Shown: positions 1 to 9,150, counted from the stretch's first letter. The stretch is 64,000 nt of DNA from Dasania phycosphaerae (GCF_026891035.1 NZ_JAPTGG010000003.1:1-64000); one strand, 5' to 3'. The notes: a model not told the origin generated them from the sequence alone. A program made the numbers and translations.

Positions 1-61
1 TACCTTCCTTGCAGTAGGTTCATCCTGAACCGAAAATAACTATAAAATGGCCCGCTAATCT

Positions 62-81
62 TTGCAAATAACTATTTGCAA
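62..81. repeat. 8-bp perfect inverted repeat beside truncated hsdS
   Basis: TTGCAAAT (62-69) and ATTTGCAA (74-81) are perfect inverted copies with a 4-nt loop. The site lies 42 bp beyond the hsdS stop, in 123 bp where I see no gene. No T-run follows it in either direction, so it is not an obvious intrinsic terminator. It could be a small operator or a remnant of a mobile element end. Function unknown. Confidence 0.4.
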
Positions 82-123
82 TATCAGATCAGCGAGGAAA
101 TATAGGTGTGGTTGATGCGGCGC

Positions 124-1011
124 TTACGATGTAACCACCCCTTCCTCTGGAACACATGTGATAAATCGATGTGAACCAACTCTGCCAGTATCCGTTGGTT
201 GAGCAACCGCTATCGCACCTTCCCAAGCAAAAACATTACTTAAGACCAAGTCATTTGGCTCAATGTGATATAGCTTCTTCGAACCAACATCTACACCATT
301 CAAGGCTGGCTTATGAAAAGTACCCTTTCCAAAGGACCTAACACCCAGTTCTGGATACTCACCATCGAAGTTAACACTAACTTTTCGGCGAATAATCGGT
401 AACACCTGAGACATTGGAAGATACTGAACATCATCAATCAAATTCTGGAAAGCACTCTGTAGAAGTGCCTGCGCTTCTGTGAGAACACCTTTTCTTAGGG
501 AAGTTACCTCATTGACCTGAGTCCGAATCGATTCAATTTTTTTTACTATTTGACGCTGCTCTGCTAGTTCTGGCAGACGAATCTCAATTCCTAAGAATTG
601 TTTTTCTTTCAGGCGAACTCTGTTAGTCGTACCTTCGCTCACCTTTTTGCAAGCATCAACAAACCAAGGCGTCTTGCTTAGCCAATTCAGATACTCAACA
701 TCGAGTCTTTTGGGATCAGCTTCGAACAAAGGAAAATCGCTAGTGATTACCGCTCCATCAAGTTCTTCAGGAATGACCCCAAATGCTCCGTGCCTAGCAT
801 CAATTTTAGACAGAATGAATTGACCTGGAGACACGTAGAAACGCTTGCCAGTGCCAATTTCACTACCGAGTTTAACGCCTCGCAGATTCACGCCTTTGCC
901 CCAAAGCCTGACCGTTACCTCTTTATATTCCTCATCAGGCAAGATATCTGCTGCATACTTACTGCTTGAAAGTAAATCACCGAGTCTAACCAGTGGCCAC
1001 TGACTGTTCAC
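124..1011 (-). CDS. hsdS: Type I restriction-modification specificity subunit HsdS, C-terminally truncated
   Basis: HsdS sets the DNA target of the type I methyltransferase/restriction complex. The protein has an N-terminal target recognition domain (about residues 1-150, beginning WPLVRLGDLL), then a helical conserved spacer (about 150-190, starting EQRQIVKKIE). It ends abruptly about 100 residues into a second recognition domain. At 295 aa it is well short of the usual 400-450. No continuation of the second domain is evident in any frame in the 123 bp that follow. The start overlaps the end of hsdM by 4 bp, as expected for translational coupling. It may be a broken gene, or a shortened subunit that works as a dimer, as known for truncated HsdS in the EcoR124I/EcoDXXI family. 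Confidence 0.82.
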   Translation of the reverse strand: MNSQWPLVRLGDLLSSSKYAADILPDEEYKEVTVRLWGKGVNLRGVKLGSEIGTGKRFYVSPGQFILSKIDARHGAFGVIPEELDGAVITSDFPLFEADPKRLDVEYLNWLSKTPWFVDACKKVSEGTTNRVRLKEKQFLGIEIRLPELAEQRQIVKKIESIRTQVNEVTSLRKGVLTEAQALLQSAFQNLIDDVQYLPMSQVLPIIRRKVSVNFDGEYPELGVRSFGKGTFHKPALNGVDVGSKKLYHIEPNDLVLSNVFAWEGAIAVAQPTDTGRVGSHRFITCVPEEGVVTS

Positions 1012-2579
1012 TCATGACCTCCAGAAAGTTGCTCTTTTAGCCCATCCAATATCGAAAATATCTGCTTTTCTTTCTTAGCTATGCTTTCTAGCAGCTCCAG
1101 AGGCGGACGATGTTCTAGTGCTTCCAGGCTGTTTGGATTTTTTAAGTCCAAATTAGCGGCAAACAACGTACCATCTTCGTCATATTTCAAAATTTCGCTT
1201 GCTGAAACTTTCCAAGCGAAAGTGTTTTCGTGCCTTCTCTCCCACCATGCCATGCAATCAGCAAACTCACCAAATTCCATCGGTTTAGTTTTCGTATATT
1301 TTTTGCGCCCATCTGGAGTGGGAATATCGTAATACCAGATTTCGTCGGTTGGTCCACTTCTATCAAAGAACAGTAAGTTGGCCGGGATATCGGTATAAGG
1401 TGCAAAAACACCATCTGGCAATCGAACAATTGTGTGAAGGTTGAAGTTTTTAAGTAGTTCTTCTTTGATCCGCGCACCAATGCCATCACTAAATAACGTA
1501 CCATTAGGTACAACAACTGCCGCTCGGCCTCCACAATCAGATCCTTTACCAGGCCTTTTAAGCTTGCGCATAATAAGCTGAAGAAACAAAAGTGCAGTTT
1601 CAGCTGTTTGCATGTCATCAGGGAAGTTCCCCAATATCCCTTTCTCTTCCTCGCCACCAAACGGTGGGTTAGTCAGGATCACGTCAACGCGGTCTTTGTC
1701 GCCGATTTCACGCAGGGGGAAGCGAAGACTGTTACCCGAGTCAATTTGAGGGTATTCCAGTCCATGCAACAACAGGTTCATCTGAACAAGCAAATAGGGG
1801 AGAGGTTTGGGTTCGCCACCATATAAGCTTGAGCCTTGCAGCATCGCGCGATCTTCTACGGTCGCACACTGGCCTTCCAGGTAAGACAACGCTTCAACCA
1901 AGAAGCCACCGGTGCCACATGCAGGATCCAGCACACTCTCGCCCAGCTGAGGCTTAGTGACTTCGACCATGAAACGAACCACTGGTCGTGGTGTATAGAA
2001 CTCACCAGAGTCACCTGCTGCATCACGCATCTCTCGCAACATGGTTTCGTACAGGCGGCTAAGGGTGTGCATTTCCTCAGAGGAGTTGAAATGAATACCA
2101 TTGACCTTATCGATCACATCTCGCAACAGGTAGCCATTAAGCATCCTGTTGTGTAATCCGCTGAAGACCGTCGCAATCACGTCACGACGATCCATCTGGC
2201 CATTTTCGCCCTGTAACTCTCTCAAATAAGCGAACAGACCCTCGCCTTTCGTGCCGTCTGGCCTGACAGTAAAGTCATTGTTGACAAAAGAGATCAGTTC
2301 ACCTCCAGTGATCCCACCTTCCTTTGCTGCCCAATCACGCCAACGGTAAGGCGCATCAATTGCGGCTTTGAACTCTTTCCCCTCTAACTCAGCCTTTGCT
2401 TCTCTAAGGCTTTCTAAATCATCAAGAAACTTGAGAAACATCACCCAAGTAAGCACAGGAAGTCTATCAAGATCACCGTTAAGGCCTTTGTCCTTACGCA
2501 TAATCTGACGTGCACTTTTTACAATAGAGCCCAGTTGTTGAGCTGTTGTCATTGGCTTTGCAGCCTTCTTTTTAGTCAT
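1008..2579 (-). CDS. hsdM: Type I restriction-modification DNA adenine methyltransferase HsdM
   Basis: N6-adenine methyltransferase subunit of the type I complex. It modifies the HsdS-defined site with S-adenosylmethionine. Visible features are an N-terminal helical HsdM domain (about 15-165), SAM-binding motif I DPACGTGGF near residue 218 and catalytic motif IV NPPF near residue 304, in the expected order for a gamma-class enzyme. Length (523 aa) is normal. I chose the ATG at 2579 over a TTG one codon upstream. It lies 18 bp after hsdR and overlaps hsdS by 4 bp, so R, M and S form one operon. The gene appears intact, so modification could still occur if the shortened HsdS is functional. Confidence 0.95.
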   Translation of the reverse strand: MTKKKAAKPMTTAQQLGSIVKSARQIMRKDKGLNGDLDRLPVLTWVMFLKFLDDLESLREAKAELEGKEFKAAIDAPYRWRDWAAKEGGITGGELISFVNNDFTVRPDGTKGEGLFAYLRELQGENGQMDRRDVIATVFSGLHNRMLNGYLLRDVIDKVNGIHFNSSEEMHTLSRLYETMLREMRDAAGDSGEFYTPRPVVRFMVEVTKPQLGESVLDPACGTGGFLVEALSYLEGQCATVEDRAMLQGSSLYGGEPKPLPYLLVQMNLLLHGLEYPQIDSGNSLRFPLREIGDKDRVDVILTNPPFGGEEEKGILGNFPDDMQTAETALLFLQLIMRKLKRPGKGSDCGGRAAVVVPNGTLFSDGIGARIKEELLKNFNLHTIVRLPDGVFAPYTDIPANLLFFDRSGPTDEIWYYDIPTPDGRKKYTKTKPMEFGEFADCMAWWERRHENTFAWKVSASEILKYDEDGTLFAANLDLKNPNSLEALEHRPPLELLESIAKKEKQIFSILDGLKEQLSGGHE

Positions 2580-2597
2580 CAATTACTACCAATATTC

Positions 2598-5186
2598 TTA
2601 TGAGTGGTAGAGCAGAGATTGCATCTGGTCTACCGCACTTTTCATCTCTCTTGGCCCACCAAATCGTCCCGCAATCTCTATCAAATTGCCGAAATCAGAA
2701 ATTGGTGGAACATCAACCACTTCTGCGAGGTTGAATTGTGTTGGTCCGTGTTCTCGGTACTTGCTTAAGAGCGCCTCTAGCACCTCTCTGGCCTGAGGGC
2801 CGTATTTGTCAAAGAAGTCGGGATTTTGCTTTCGCAGGTATTCTGCACGCTCGCGCCTGGTTCTTAGGGGCGCATCGAACGCCAAATGACAAAGCAAGTC
2901 AAATGGATCTGCGTCGGGCTTTCCAACCTCCTCGCTCACATGCAGGAAATCAATGCCCTTAGCGGACAGCGTCGCTATGATGTCTTCACGCTTAACCGGA
3001 TCGGCCCAACTATCACGAAGCTCATCAGGTGATGAAAACAAGGTTCTCACGCTTTCTGCTGTGTAGTCGGTAAACTGGACAACCTTTAGCTGTTTACCAC
3101 TTGCATCAAACTCGTAAACAACATGGGTAGAAATATCCACCATGCCACCATCAACATAATAGCGTGCTGGTTCAGACTCAGAGATTTCTCCTCCAGAGCC
3201 TGTGTCTCCCCCATCCGGCAGCGTATCATCACCGCTTCCATCTGGTACATCATCGCCATCTTGAGGTAACTCATTACCTTCATCATCAATGATGGTGTCT
3301 TCCTCGATGTCAGGGAAGCCATCAAAAGTTGGGTCAGCAAAGTTTTGAGTCGCTGACCCCGTATAATCCAGAATGCTGAACCAAAGCTTGTCGTAATCTT
3401 CACGTAACCTGGTTCCCCGCCCGATGATCTGCTTGAACTCACTCATTGAGTTTACAACCCGAACTAAAATGACATTTTTGCAAGTCGGTGCATCAACGCC
3501 AGTAGTCAGTAACTGCGAAGTAGTTAAGATTACCGGTGTTGTTGTTTCCAGCTCTTGGAATCGACTGAGGTGACCTTTACCAATTTTCTTTTCATCTGAC
3601 GTCACCCGAGCAACATAGTCCTGATACTTTTTGACTAAATCGCTGTTCAGGTTATTCAAAGCTCGGCGCATATCGTCAGCGTGAGATTGGTCTACGCAGA
3701 AAACAATTGTCTTTGCGAACCTGTCGGTTCTTTTAAGAAAATCTGTAATATGCTTGGCGATCGTCTCCGTCCGGGCTTTCAGGACAACTTTTCGCTCAAA
3801 GTCTTTTGTTCCATACTCTTCGTCTGGGATTTCACGACCATAACGATCTAACTCTCCCTTGGTAGGCCTCCAACCCGTAGCATCTACTTGAGTAATTACG
3901 CGATGCACACGATATGGAGCAAGGAAACCGTCTTCAATTCCTTGAGCTAGGCTGTATGTATAGAGCGGATTTTCAAAGTACCTATATGTATCACGGTTAT
4001 CTTCACGAAGGGGAGTTGCTGTCATTCCGACCTGATAAGCGGGCTCAAAATACTCAAGAATCTCTCTCCAGTTACTATCATCTCTGGCACTCCCACGATG
4101 ACACTCGTCTACGATGATCAGATCGAAAAAGTCAGGAGAGAATTCTCTATATAAGCCTGGTCGGTTCTTATCCTTAGCAATGGATTGATAAATAGCAAAG
4201 TACATCTCTCGACTTTTTGTAATCTTGCCACCTTCAATCTTATGCCGAGCATCACCGAAAGGAGTAAACGTCTTATCTTTTGGGTCATCAACCAGTACAT
4301 TTCGGTCAGCCAAGAACAAAATTCTGGGCTTTCTGTACTCACCTGAACTATTCCACTTGGAATTCCATAACTTCCAGCAAATTTGAAAAGCTACAATCGT
4401 TTTTCCGGTACCAGTAGCCATCGTGATTAGATTGCGCTTCTTTCCCTGCAAAATAGAAAGTACGGTACGGTTGATAGCTATCTGCTGGTAGTATCTCGGT
4501 GAAAACCCTCCAGGGGCATGATGATAAGCACTCAGAAGCCTATCGGTAGCTTCAGTATCCAAACCTTCGCCGCTTCCAAGACGCGTAATCAATTCTTCAG
4601 GGGTTGGATAATCACTGACGACCTGCTCAATCCCCGTCAGAAAATCGAATTCTAGAATTTCATGACCGTTGGTTGCATATGCGAACTTAAGACCTAGGAT
4701 TTCAGCATAGGTTTTGGCTTGTTGCATTCCTTTACCTACAGGAGCTGATTCGGGCTTAGCCTCCACAACGGCAATAGGAAAGTCTCGGTTGTATCTAAGC
4801 AGGTAATCTGCCCTATATTGCTCACCGCGAGAGGTTTTATCTCCTCTAACAGTAATTCGCCCATCAGTAAGCTGATGCTGTTCCCTTATTTGATGAGGGG
4901 TGTTATCCCAACCTGCCTCAACAAGCTTAGGAGTAACATACTTCCGACAAGTATCTGCTTCATTCAGTTTTTCTTGCTGTGACTCTGCACTTTTGTCCGG
5001 CCAATAGCTTTCATGATTCTGAGGTTCATGCGGCTTGCTGTAATTTGCTTCTGCTAAAGCGTAGTCACCAATAGTTTCCGATGGCATCATTTCCAGCACA
5101 GTGCGCGGCTTTGGCGGTTTAGGACGACCAGACATGCTTGAAACGAGAGGAACTGTTAATTCTTGATTGCTATTTTCTTTAGACAT
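2598..5186 (-). CDS. hsdR: Type I restriction endonuclease subunit HsdR
   Basis: ATP-dependent translocase and nuclease of the type I system; it cuts unmethylated foreign DNA. An N-terminal PD-(D/E)xK nuclease is visible: Asp127, Glu142-x-Lys144, then a QxxxY motif at 156-160. The superfamily 2 motor follows: Walker A MATGTGKT (256-263), DECH box (360-363), TAT motif near 389 and motif VI QIIGRGTR (586-593). At 862 aa it resembles the shorter EcoEI-like HsdR proteins, not the roughly 1100-residue ones. Residues 626-672 are a strongly acidic, glycine-rich stretch before the C-terminal helical domain. The ATG overlaps the TAA of the upstream membrane-protein gene (TAATG), implying co-translation. 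All motor and nuclease motifs look intact. Confidence 0.95.
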   Translation of the reverse strand: MSKENSNQELTVPLVSSMSGRPKPPKPRTVLEMMPSETIGDYALAEANYSKPHEPQNHESYWPDKSAESQQEKLNEADTCRKYVTPKLVEAGWDNTPHQIREQHQLTDGRITVRGDKTSRGEQYRADYLLRYNRDFPIAVVEAKPESAPVGKGMQQAKTYAEILGLKFAYATNGHEILEFDFLTGIEQVVSDYPTPEELITRLGSGEGLDTEATDRLLSAYHHAPGGFSPRYYQQIAINRTVLSILQGKKRNLITMATGTGKTIVAFQICWKLWNSKWNSSGEYRKPRILFLADRNVLVDDPKDKTFTPFGDARHKIEGGKITKSREMYFAIYQSIAKDKNRPGLYREFSPDFFDLIIVDECHRGSARDDSNWREILEYFEPAYQVGMTATPLREDNRDTYRYFENPLYTYSLAQGIEDGFLAPYRVHRVITQVDATGWRPTKGELDRYGREIPDEEYGTKDFERKVVLKARTETIAKHITDFLKRTDRFAKTIVFCVDQSHADDMRRALNNLNSDLVKKYQDYVARVTSDEKKIGKGHLSRFQELETTTPVILTTSQLLTTGVDAPTCKNVILVRVVNSMSEFKQIIGRGTRLREDYDKLWFSILDYTGSATQNFADPTFDGFPDIEEDTIIDDEGNELPQDGDDVPDGSGDDTLPDGGDTGSGGEISESEPARYYVDGGMVDISTHVVYEFDASGKQLKVVQFTDYTAESVRTLFSSPDELRDSWADPVKREDIIATLSAKGIDFLHVSEEVGKPDADPFDLLCHLAFDAPLRTRRERAEYLRKQNPDFFDKYGPQAREVLEALLSKYREHGPTQFNLAEVVDVPPISDFGNLIEIAGRFGGPREMKSAVDQMQSLLYHS

Positions 5187-5815
5187 TATTCATCAGCTCC
5201 TGATTCAGTAGATACCAACTGAACCGGTGATTCTAATTCAGCAGAAGGTAAAGTAACCTGTTGCACAACAATAGGTTTTCTAGGTGAGGATGCATCAAGA
5301 TCAGCCAAGATAAATAGCATACTCGCAGTCATGAATAGTGCTACAGAAGGAAGTGATAACCTGTAGAAACGATGCATTCTGCTGAGGCGTTCTTCATTAA
5401 CCTTAGTATTCGTTGATGAAATCTCTGCCGTACTACTCAGCAAGTAATCCAACATGTCACTTTCAATAGATCCATTCTCATCAGAATCCTTGTAGTGACG
5501 TTCCAAACCATGCCGATATGCCTCGACATCGGTTAGAACTGGTAAATAGTCATATTTGTTGCCCCAAAATGCTCTACTTAGGACCCACACTGAAAAAGCA
5601 AACGGAATTAGTGCAAGTCCCAAGCACCCAATAAATAGCCAAACGAGATATTGCGGCTCTGAAAAATCCACTGTTCTCAGCATATATGCCGATAGCGCTA
5701 CACCAGTAGCAATGAACGCGAAACGAACCTGAGCTTGCGCAGTAATCCGATCCTTGCGCTCCAGCTCATGAAAATAGAGTTCTTTATAAAGCTGGAGTAA
5801 TTCCTTTTTGTTCAA
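5186..5815 (-). CDS. Unknown membrane protein, first gene of the hsd cargo operon
   Basis: I do not recognise a named family. From a TTG start at 5815 the protein is 209 aa. The start has AGGAAG six bases upstream; a GTG at 5848 lacks such a site. It shows a charged helical N-terminus (to about 28), two close membrane segments (about 32-47 and 56-80), a roughly 70-residue soluble loop rich in acidic and Ser residues, a third membrane segment (about 151-172) and a polar tail. The layout recalls small SLATT-type or Pycsar-type membrane effectors, but that is only a topology resemblance. The stop overlaps the hsdR start, so it is co-expressed with the restriction system. A role in defence is inferred from context only. 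Confidence 0.8.
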   Translation of the reverse strand: MNKKELLQLYKELYFHELERKDRITAQAQVRFAFIATGVALSAYMLRTVDFSEPQYLVWLFIGCLGLALIPFAFSVWVLSRAFWGNKYDYLPVLTDVEAYRHGLERHYKDSDENGSIESDMLDYLLSSTAEISSTNTKVNEERLSRMHRFYRLSLPSVALFMTASMLFILADLDASSPRKPIVVQQVTLPSAELESPVQLVSTESGADE

Positions 5816-5848
5816 GATAGTCTTCCTGTTAACTAATCTGCACAGCAC

Positions 5849-6050
5849 GAAAGTTGTTTAGAGTTGACCTAAAACCTAAAAGTATACGGCTCCTAGCATT
5901 GCCAACACACAGGTTATGCATTTAAAACAATTTAAGCTCGTATCCCATTGAAAAGTTTACGAAACTAATTACGTATATCCAAGCTATTTCAGGGTAACCC
6001 AGCTTTAGTTACTAAAGACATCAACAGCAAATATCGCTGATTAATGGCAA
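5849..6050. other. Intergenic region between tnsE and the cargo operon
   Basis: About 200-235 bp (depending on the start used for the membrane gene) of AT-rich sequence separates the tns genes from the cargo. The cargo operon promoter must lie here or read through from tnsE. I see no strong terminator after tnsE and no further gene. Confidence 0.5.
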
Positions 6051-7649
6051 TTAGACACTACGCTTAATCCAGCTGGCTATTCTAAGTGCCCATGGATCAA
6101 TTACCTCTGGAGCAACCACTCCAGAGTGCTTTGATTTTGAGTGCGGAATACCTTTGTAAGAACCATCACCCAACTGATCCCTAAAAAAATCGTTCGGCCA
6201 CCCCAAGGATTTCTTCATTATTCCGTGAAGAATAACCTGCTTGTTTATCCCGACCCAACCATGAGGTGATTTAAGCAGCATGGTCGATAGTTTCGCAGCA
6301 CCATCAGATGTATCGACCTCAAGTAAAATAAATTCCCTGTTACCATGCAACAACTCAACAATGGCTAGGCAACGCGGGTTTTGTGTATCTGCTAACCAAT
6401 GCTTTTTTCCATCTCCAACCCTAGGTAATTTTTCTAAGCTTAGGTTTAAGACCTGACAACCGTGAGATGACTCAAGAACCGCTACCATATTAAGAAATGA
6501 TTGAAACTTGCCCAGGTAAAGGTGAACATCGTCCGTTTGATCATCCAGATTATTCCATGCACCTCCGGGCAGATTACCTGATTCTTCCTTTTCATTTGGA
6601 CTCAGCTCTTTATCCAAAACCTCTTTGTCTCCATCGCCAACTATGTTGTTAACCGCCTTAGTCTTTTTCGCTATTCGATTTGTTATATGAGGGTTCTGAA
6701 AGGAAACGGATACTTGCTTAGATATGAGCGTCAGGGTCGCTTTATCAGAATCTGACAACTCGTCATCATCGAGTTCGAACTCATCAGAAGATTCTCCTTG
6801 CTTACTATCGCCTCTGGTTGGCTTGCCTCCGACCCTTCGATCATAGGCTGGGTGGTAGAAGTCAATTTCCCCTTCCACATCCGATGGTAAATTATCTAGC
6901 TGGGTTATTTCCCAAACAAAAAAACTACCCGAATCGCGATCTTCCCAACCTCGTGCCCCCAGCTTCACATCCGTCAATGGAGGTGGAGTGAATTGGTAGT
7001 GCCAATGTAAGTAACTGCCTTTCTGAAATTGCCCTTTGACAAGCTGCATGCTAATGCTTTCGAAAGAGGCTCTGGCAGCACTATCTAATAACACCCAACT
7101 GAGAAATCTTCGATTATCGTCTCGGTTAAAGTATGAAACTGGATATTCGGCGCCTTCACGAACTACGATTAATGGCTGACCATCCTCTCTGAGACCTAGC
7201 ATAAAGTCTTCGGCCAAAGCGTCGTGCTGGAGGCTTAGTCGAGCAAGAAATGGATCATGATAGAAAAGTACTCGAGCGAATTCTAATTGCGGGATAAAGA
7301 CTCGTTTAGTATTAACGGTCGCAACAAAACACATTTGATTGCCGTCACCGCCGTGATGATGGGCATGATACGCAGGGCAATCAGATGCCTTTGCGATACC
7401 CCAATCTTGAGCGTTATTTATAACAAAATCGATTGGCAATCCAGCAGGCTTTAGCTGCTGAGTTGGGTTTAACACTCTTTTTCTCGCAAGCACAGGAATA
7501 TTACTGAACTGCATGCTTTGAGATTGTTTACCTGTAAAGTCTACATTTATCGCCCACCCCTTTCGGTCTAAGCCACGAAACAAAGAGCCAATGCCCATAA
7601 CTTTTGAATCATTATCCAGCTTCTTAAATCGTGCATTGCTTTTACTCAC
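6051..7649 (-). CDS. tnsE: Tn7 target-selection protein TnsE
   Basis: TnsE directs Tn7 to lagging-strand DNA during replication, notably in conjugating plasmids, by binding 3'-recessed DNA and the beta sliding clamp. The 532-aa protein is close to Tn7 TnsE (538 aa). It shares recognisable blocks: an N-terminal IGSLFRG-like segment, a PQLEFARVLF block near 125, a PPPL segment near 222 and a C-terminal FILLEVDTSDG block followed by a KSLGWPNDFF block. The middle (about 270-360) is acidic and divergent, as in the family. GTG start with AAAGGA upstream; it overlaps tnsD by 8 bp. Its presence means the element should have the horizontal-transfer targeting branch as well as the glmS branch. Confidence 0.93.
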   Translation of the reverse strand: MSKSNARFKKLDNDSKVMGIGSLFRGLDRKGWAINVDFTGKQSQSMQFSNIPVLARKRVLNPTQQLKPAGLPIDFVINNAQDWGIAKASDCPAYHAHHHGGDGNQMCFVATVNTKRVFIPQLEFARVLFYHDPFLARLSLQHDALAEDFMLGLREDGQPLIVVREGAEYPVSYFNRDDNRRFLSWVLLDSAARASFESISMQLVKGQFQKGSYLHWHYQFTPPPLTDVKLGARGWEDRDSGSFFVWEITQLDNLPSDVEGEIDFYHPAYDRRVGGKPTRGDSKQGESSDEFELDDDELSDSDKATLTLISKQVSVSFQNPHITNRIAKKTKAVNNIVGDGDKEVLDKELSPNEKEESGNLPGGAWNNLDDQTDDVHLYLGKFQSFLNMVAVLESSHGCQVLNLSLEKLPRVGDGKKHWLADTQNPRCLAIVELLHGNREFILLEVDTSDGAAKLSTMLLKSPHGWVGINKQVILHGIMKKSLGWPNDFFRDQLGDGSYKGIPHSKSKHSGVVAPEVIDPWALRIASWIKRSV

Positions 7650-9150
7650 TCAAGATATCCTTTAAAAGCGCAGTAATTAATTCCGTCATCCGCTCATCGC
7701 TTAAACCCGCTTCCCTGAGTAGCGACCAGCGTTTAATCTCCCGATGTTTGTTCCTCATTGACAAATAGGCACGCGTAAGCCTTCTTGCTTGATATTCAGT
7801 CGTGCTTTCAGAATAAAGAGTTAACAACATTGCACAACGTGGTAATCGGCTTAGATTCTTTTCAACAGTTGCTCGCTGATTCAACTGATGTATCAGGAAG
7901 GTACGGCTAAGATGCGGTGCGTTTAGGTTTTCAGTCAAAGCCTTACAGACACGCCTTAGCTCTCGAGCAATTTTCCTATCCCTTTTGGACCAATCGACTC
8001 GATGATTTTTTAGAGTAGTTTCAGTATGGAATGATTTGTCGATCTCCATCAACCATTCGTAGTTGTTACGATAAAGCCGAGCATACAATGCCTTATAAAT
8101 CTGCCGTGCAGCTTTTGGCGAGTAGGATTTGAGGAGCGTTTTCCACTGCAATTGATCAGGGCTCGGCGGGGCTACAGGTTCTACGTCGTGCTTCTGAGCA
8201 GACTGATTCTTAGTTTCTGCGGCGGAAATTATTAGGCTCGAAGCTTGATTGATAGCTTCACTAATACTTAGCCTCCCATCAGACAGGGCTACGATTGCAA
8301 CTATATGTTCAGCAAAACTAAAGCTTTTTCTATGCTTGCGGAATAGTGATTTTAGCCATGAAGTCTCTATTCTCGAGGGAAGAATTCTTACATCTTCGAG
8401 CCACTGCTTTCCCCAAAACGTAACAACAGTGTCGTGTATCTTTGAATGGTCAATTCTAGAGCCATCTAAATAATTCAGGCTTACAGCGAACTGTTTATAA
8501 AACAAAGACCATTGGGCAAAGCTAATCCCTTCACAATTACTCAGTAGTAACTGAGCACATTGCTTTGCAAAGACTTCATCCTGCTCCTTAACAAGGACAT
8601 CTTGAAATAAATCAGCAGATTCTACCGGGATAAAAGCATGCCGATGCTCTCCATCTAATTCGATATTCGATCTACTCAATGCGCCATGTTTAGGGCACAT
8701 TCTCACCAAAGGAACCTGCCAAAGGCGATGCCAATAGCATTCTCCATATTTCAACCTTTGCTCAGCCAAACATGGCCTGCAAGCAAACAATTCGGTCTTT
8801 GCCTTAACTCTGGAAGCAGCAATACCTGAAGCTAAATGTGCAGCACCTTGTGACTGCTCCGCCATCCAGTTGCGTAGCTTTTTAATTCGCTCAGGTGGCA
8901 AAAAAGGTGCGTAAATTGGCCATAGTGTATGGCGAGCGATTAAGAGACTTGTATTGAGCCCGCTGTTACTTGGGTACTGCTGAGCTAATGATTGAACATG
9001 ACTAGGTAGATCCACCGTTGCGATTATTTTCCGATTCTCAAACACCTGATCCAACAGCTGCTTAGGAGAGGTCTCCCCATCATGCACACCCGCTCTCGCG
9101 ACTGTGCTATACAGCAACTCATCAGAGTAAGGTTTCGGAAATCCCAGCAT
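7642..9150 (-). CDS. tnsD: Tn7 attTn7-targeting protein TnsD (TniQ family)
   Basis: Sequence-specific binder of the 3' end of glmS that recruits TnsC and so directs insertion to attTn7. I chose the ATG at 9150: it overlaps the tnsC TAA by one base, has AGGG upstream and makes the N-terminus line up with Tn7 TnsD (MLGFPKPYSDELLYS against MRNFPVPYSNELIYS). With this start the CCCH zinc-binding residues fall at Cys124, Cys127, Cys152 and His155, the positions reported for Tn7 TnsD. The protein is 502 aa, against 508 in Tn7. The blocks WLKSLFRKHRKSFS and RRLTRAYLSM in the C-terminal half are also shared. The element lies exactly where such a protein would send it. Confidence 0.95.
   Translation of the reverse strand: MLGFPKPYSDELLYSTVARAGVHDGETSPKQLLDQVFENRKIIATVDLPSHVQSLAQQYPSNSGLNTSLLIARHTLWPIYAPFLPPERIKKLRNWMAEQSQGAAHLASGIAASRVKAKTELFACRPCLAEQRLKYGECYWHRLWQVPLVRMCPKHGALSRSNIELDGEHRHAFIPVESADLFQDVLVKEQDEVFAKQCAQLLLSNCEGISFAQWSLFYKQFAVSLNYLDGSRIDHSKIHDTVVTFWGKQWLEDVRILPSRIETSWLKSLFRKHRKSFSFAEHIVAIVALSDGRLSISEAINQASSLIISAAETKNQSAQKHDVEPVAPPSPDQLQWKTLLKSYSPKAARQIYKALYARLYRNNYEWLMEIDKSFHTETTLKNHRVDWSKRDRKIARELRRVCKALTENLNAPHLSRTFLIHQLNQRATVEKNLSRLPRCAMLLTLYSESTTEYQARRLTRAYLSMRNKHREIKRWSLLREAGLSDERMTELITALLKDILSE

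Noticed and set aside
1187..1660. 157-codon open frame inside hsdM on the same strand
   Set aside because: It is an alternate-frame shadow of the well-supported hsdM coding sequence, with no recognisable domain.
3086..3442. 118-codon open frame inside hsdR
   Set aside because: Shadow frame; composition follows the acidic linker of HsdR read in another frame.
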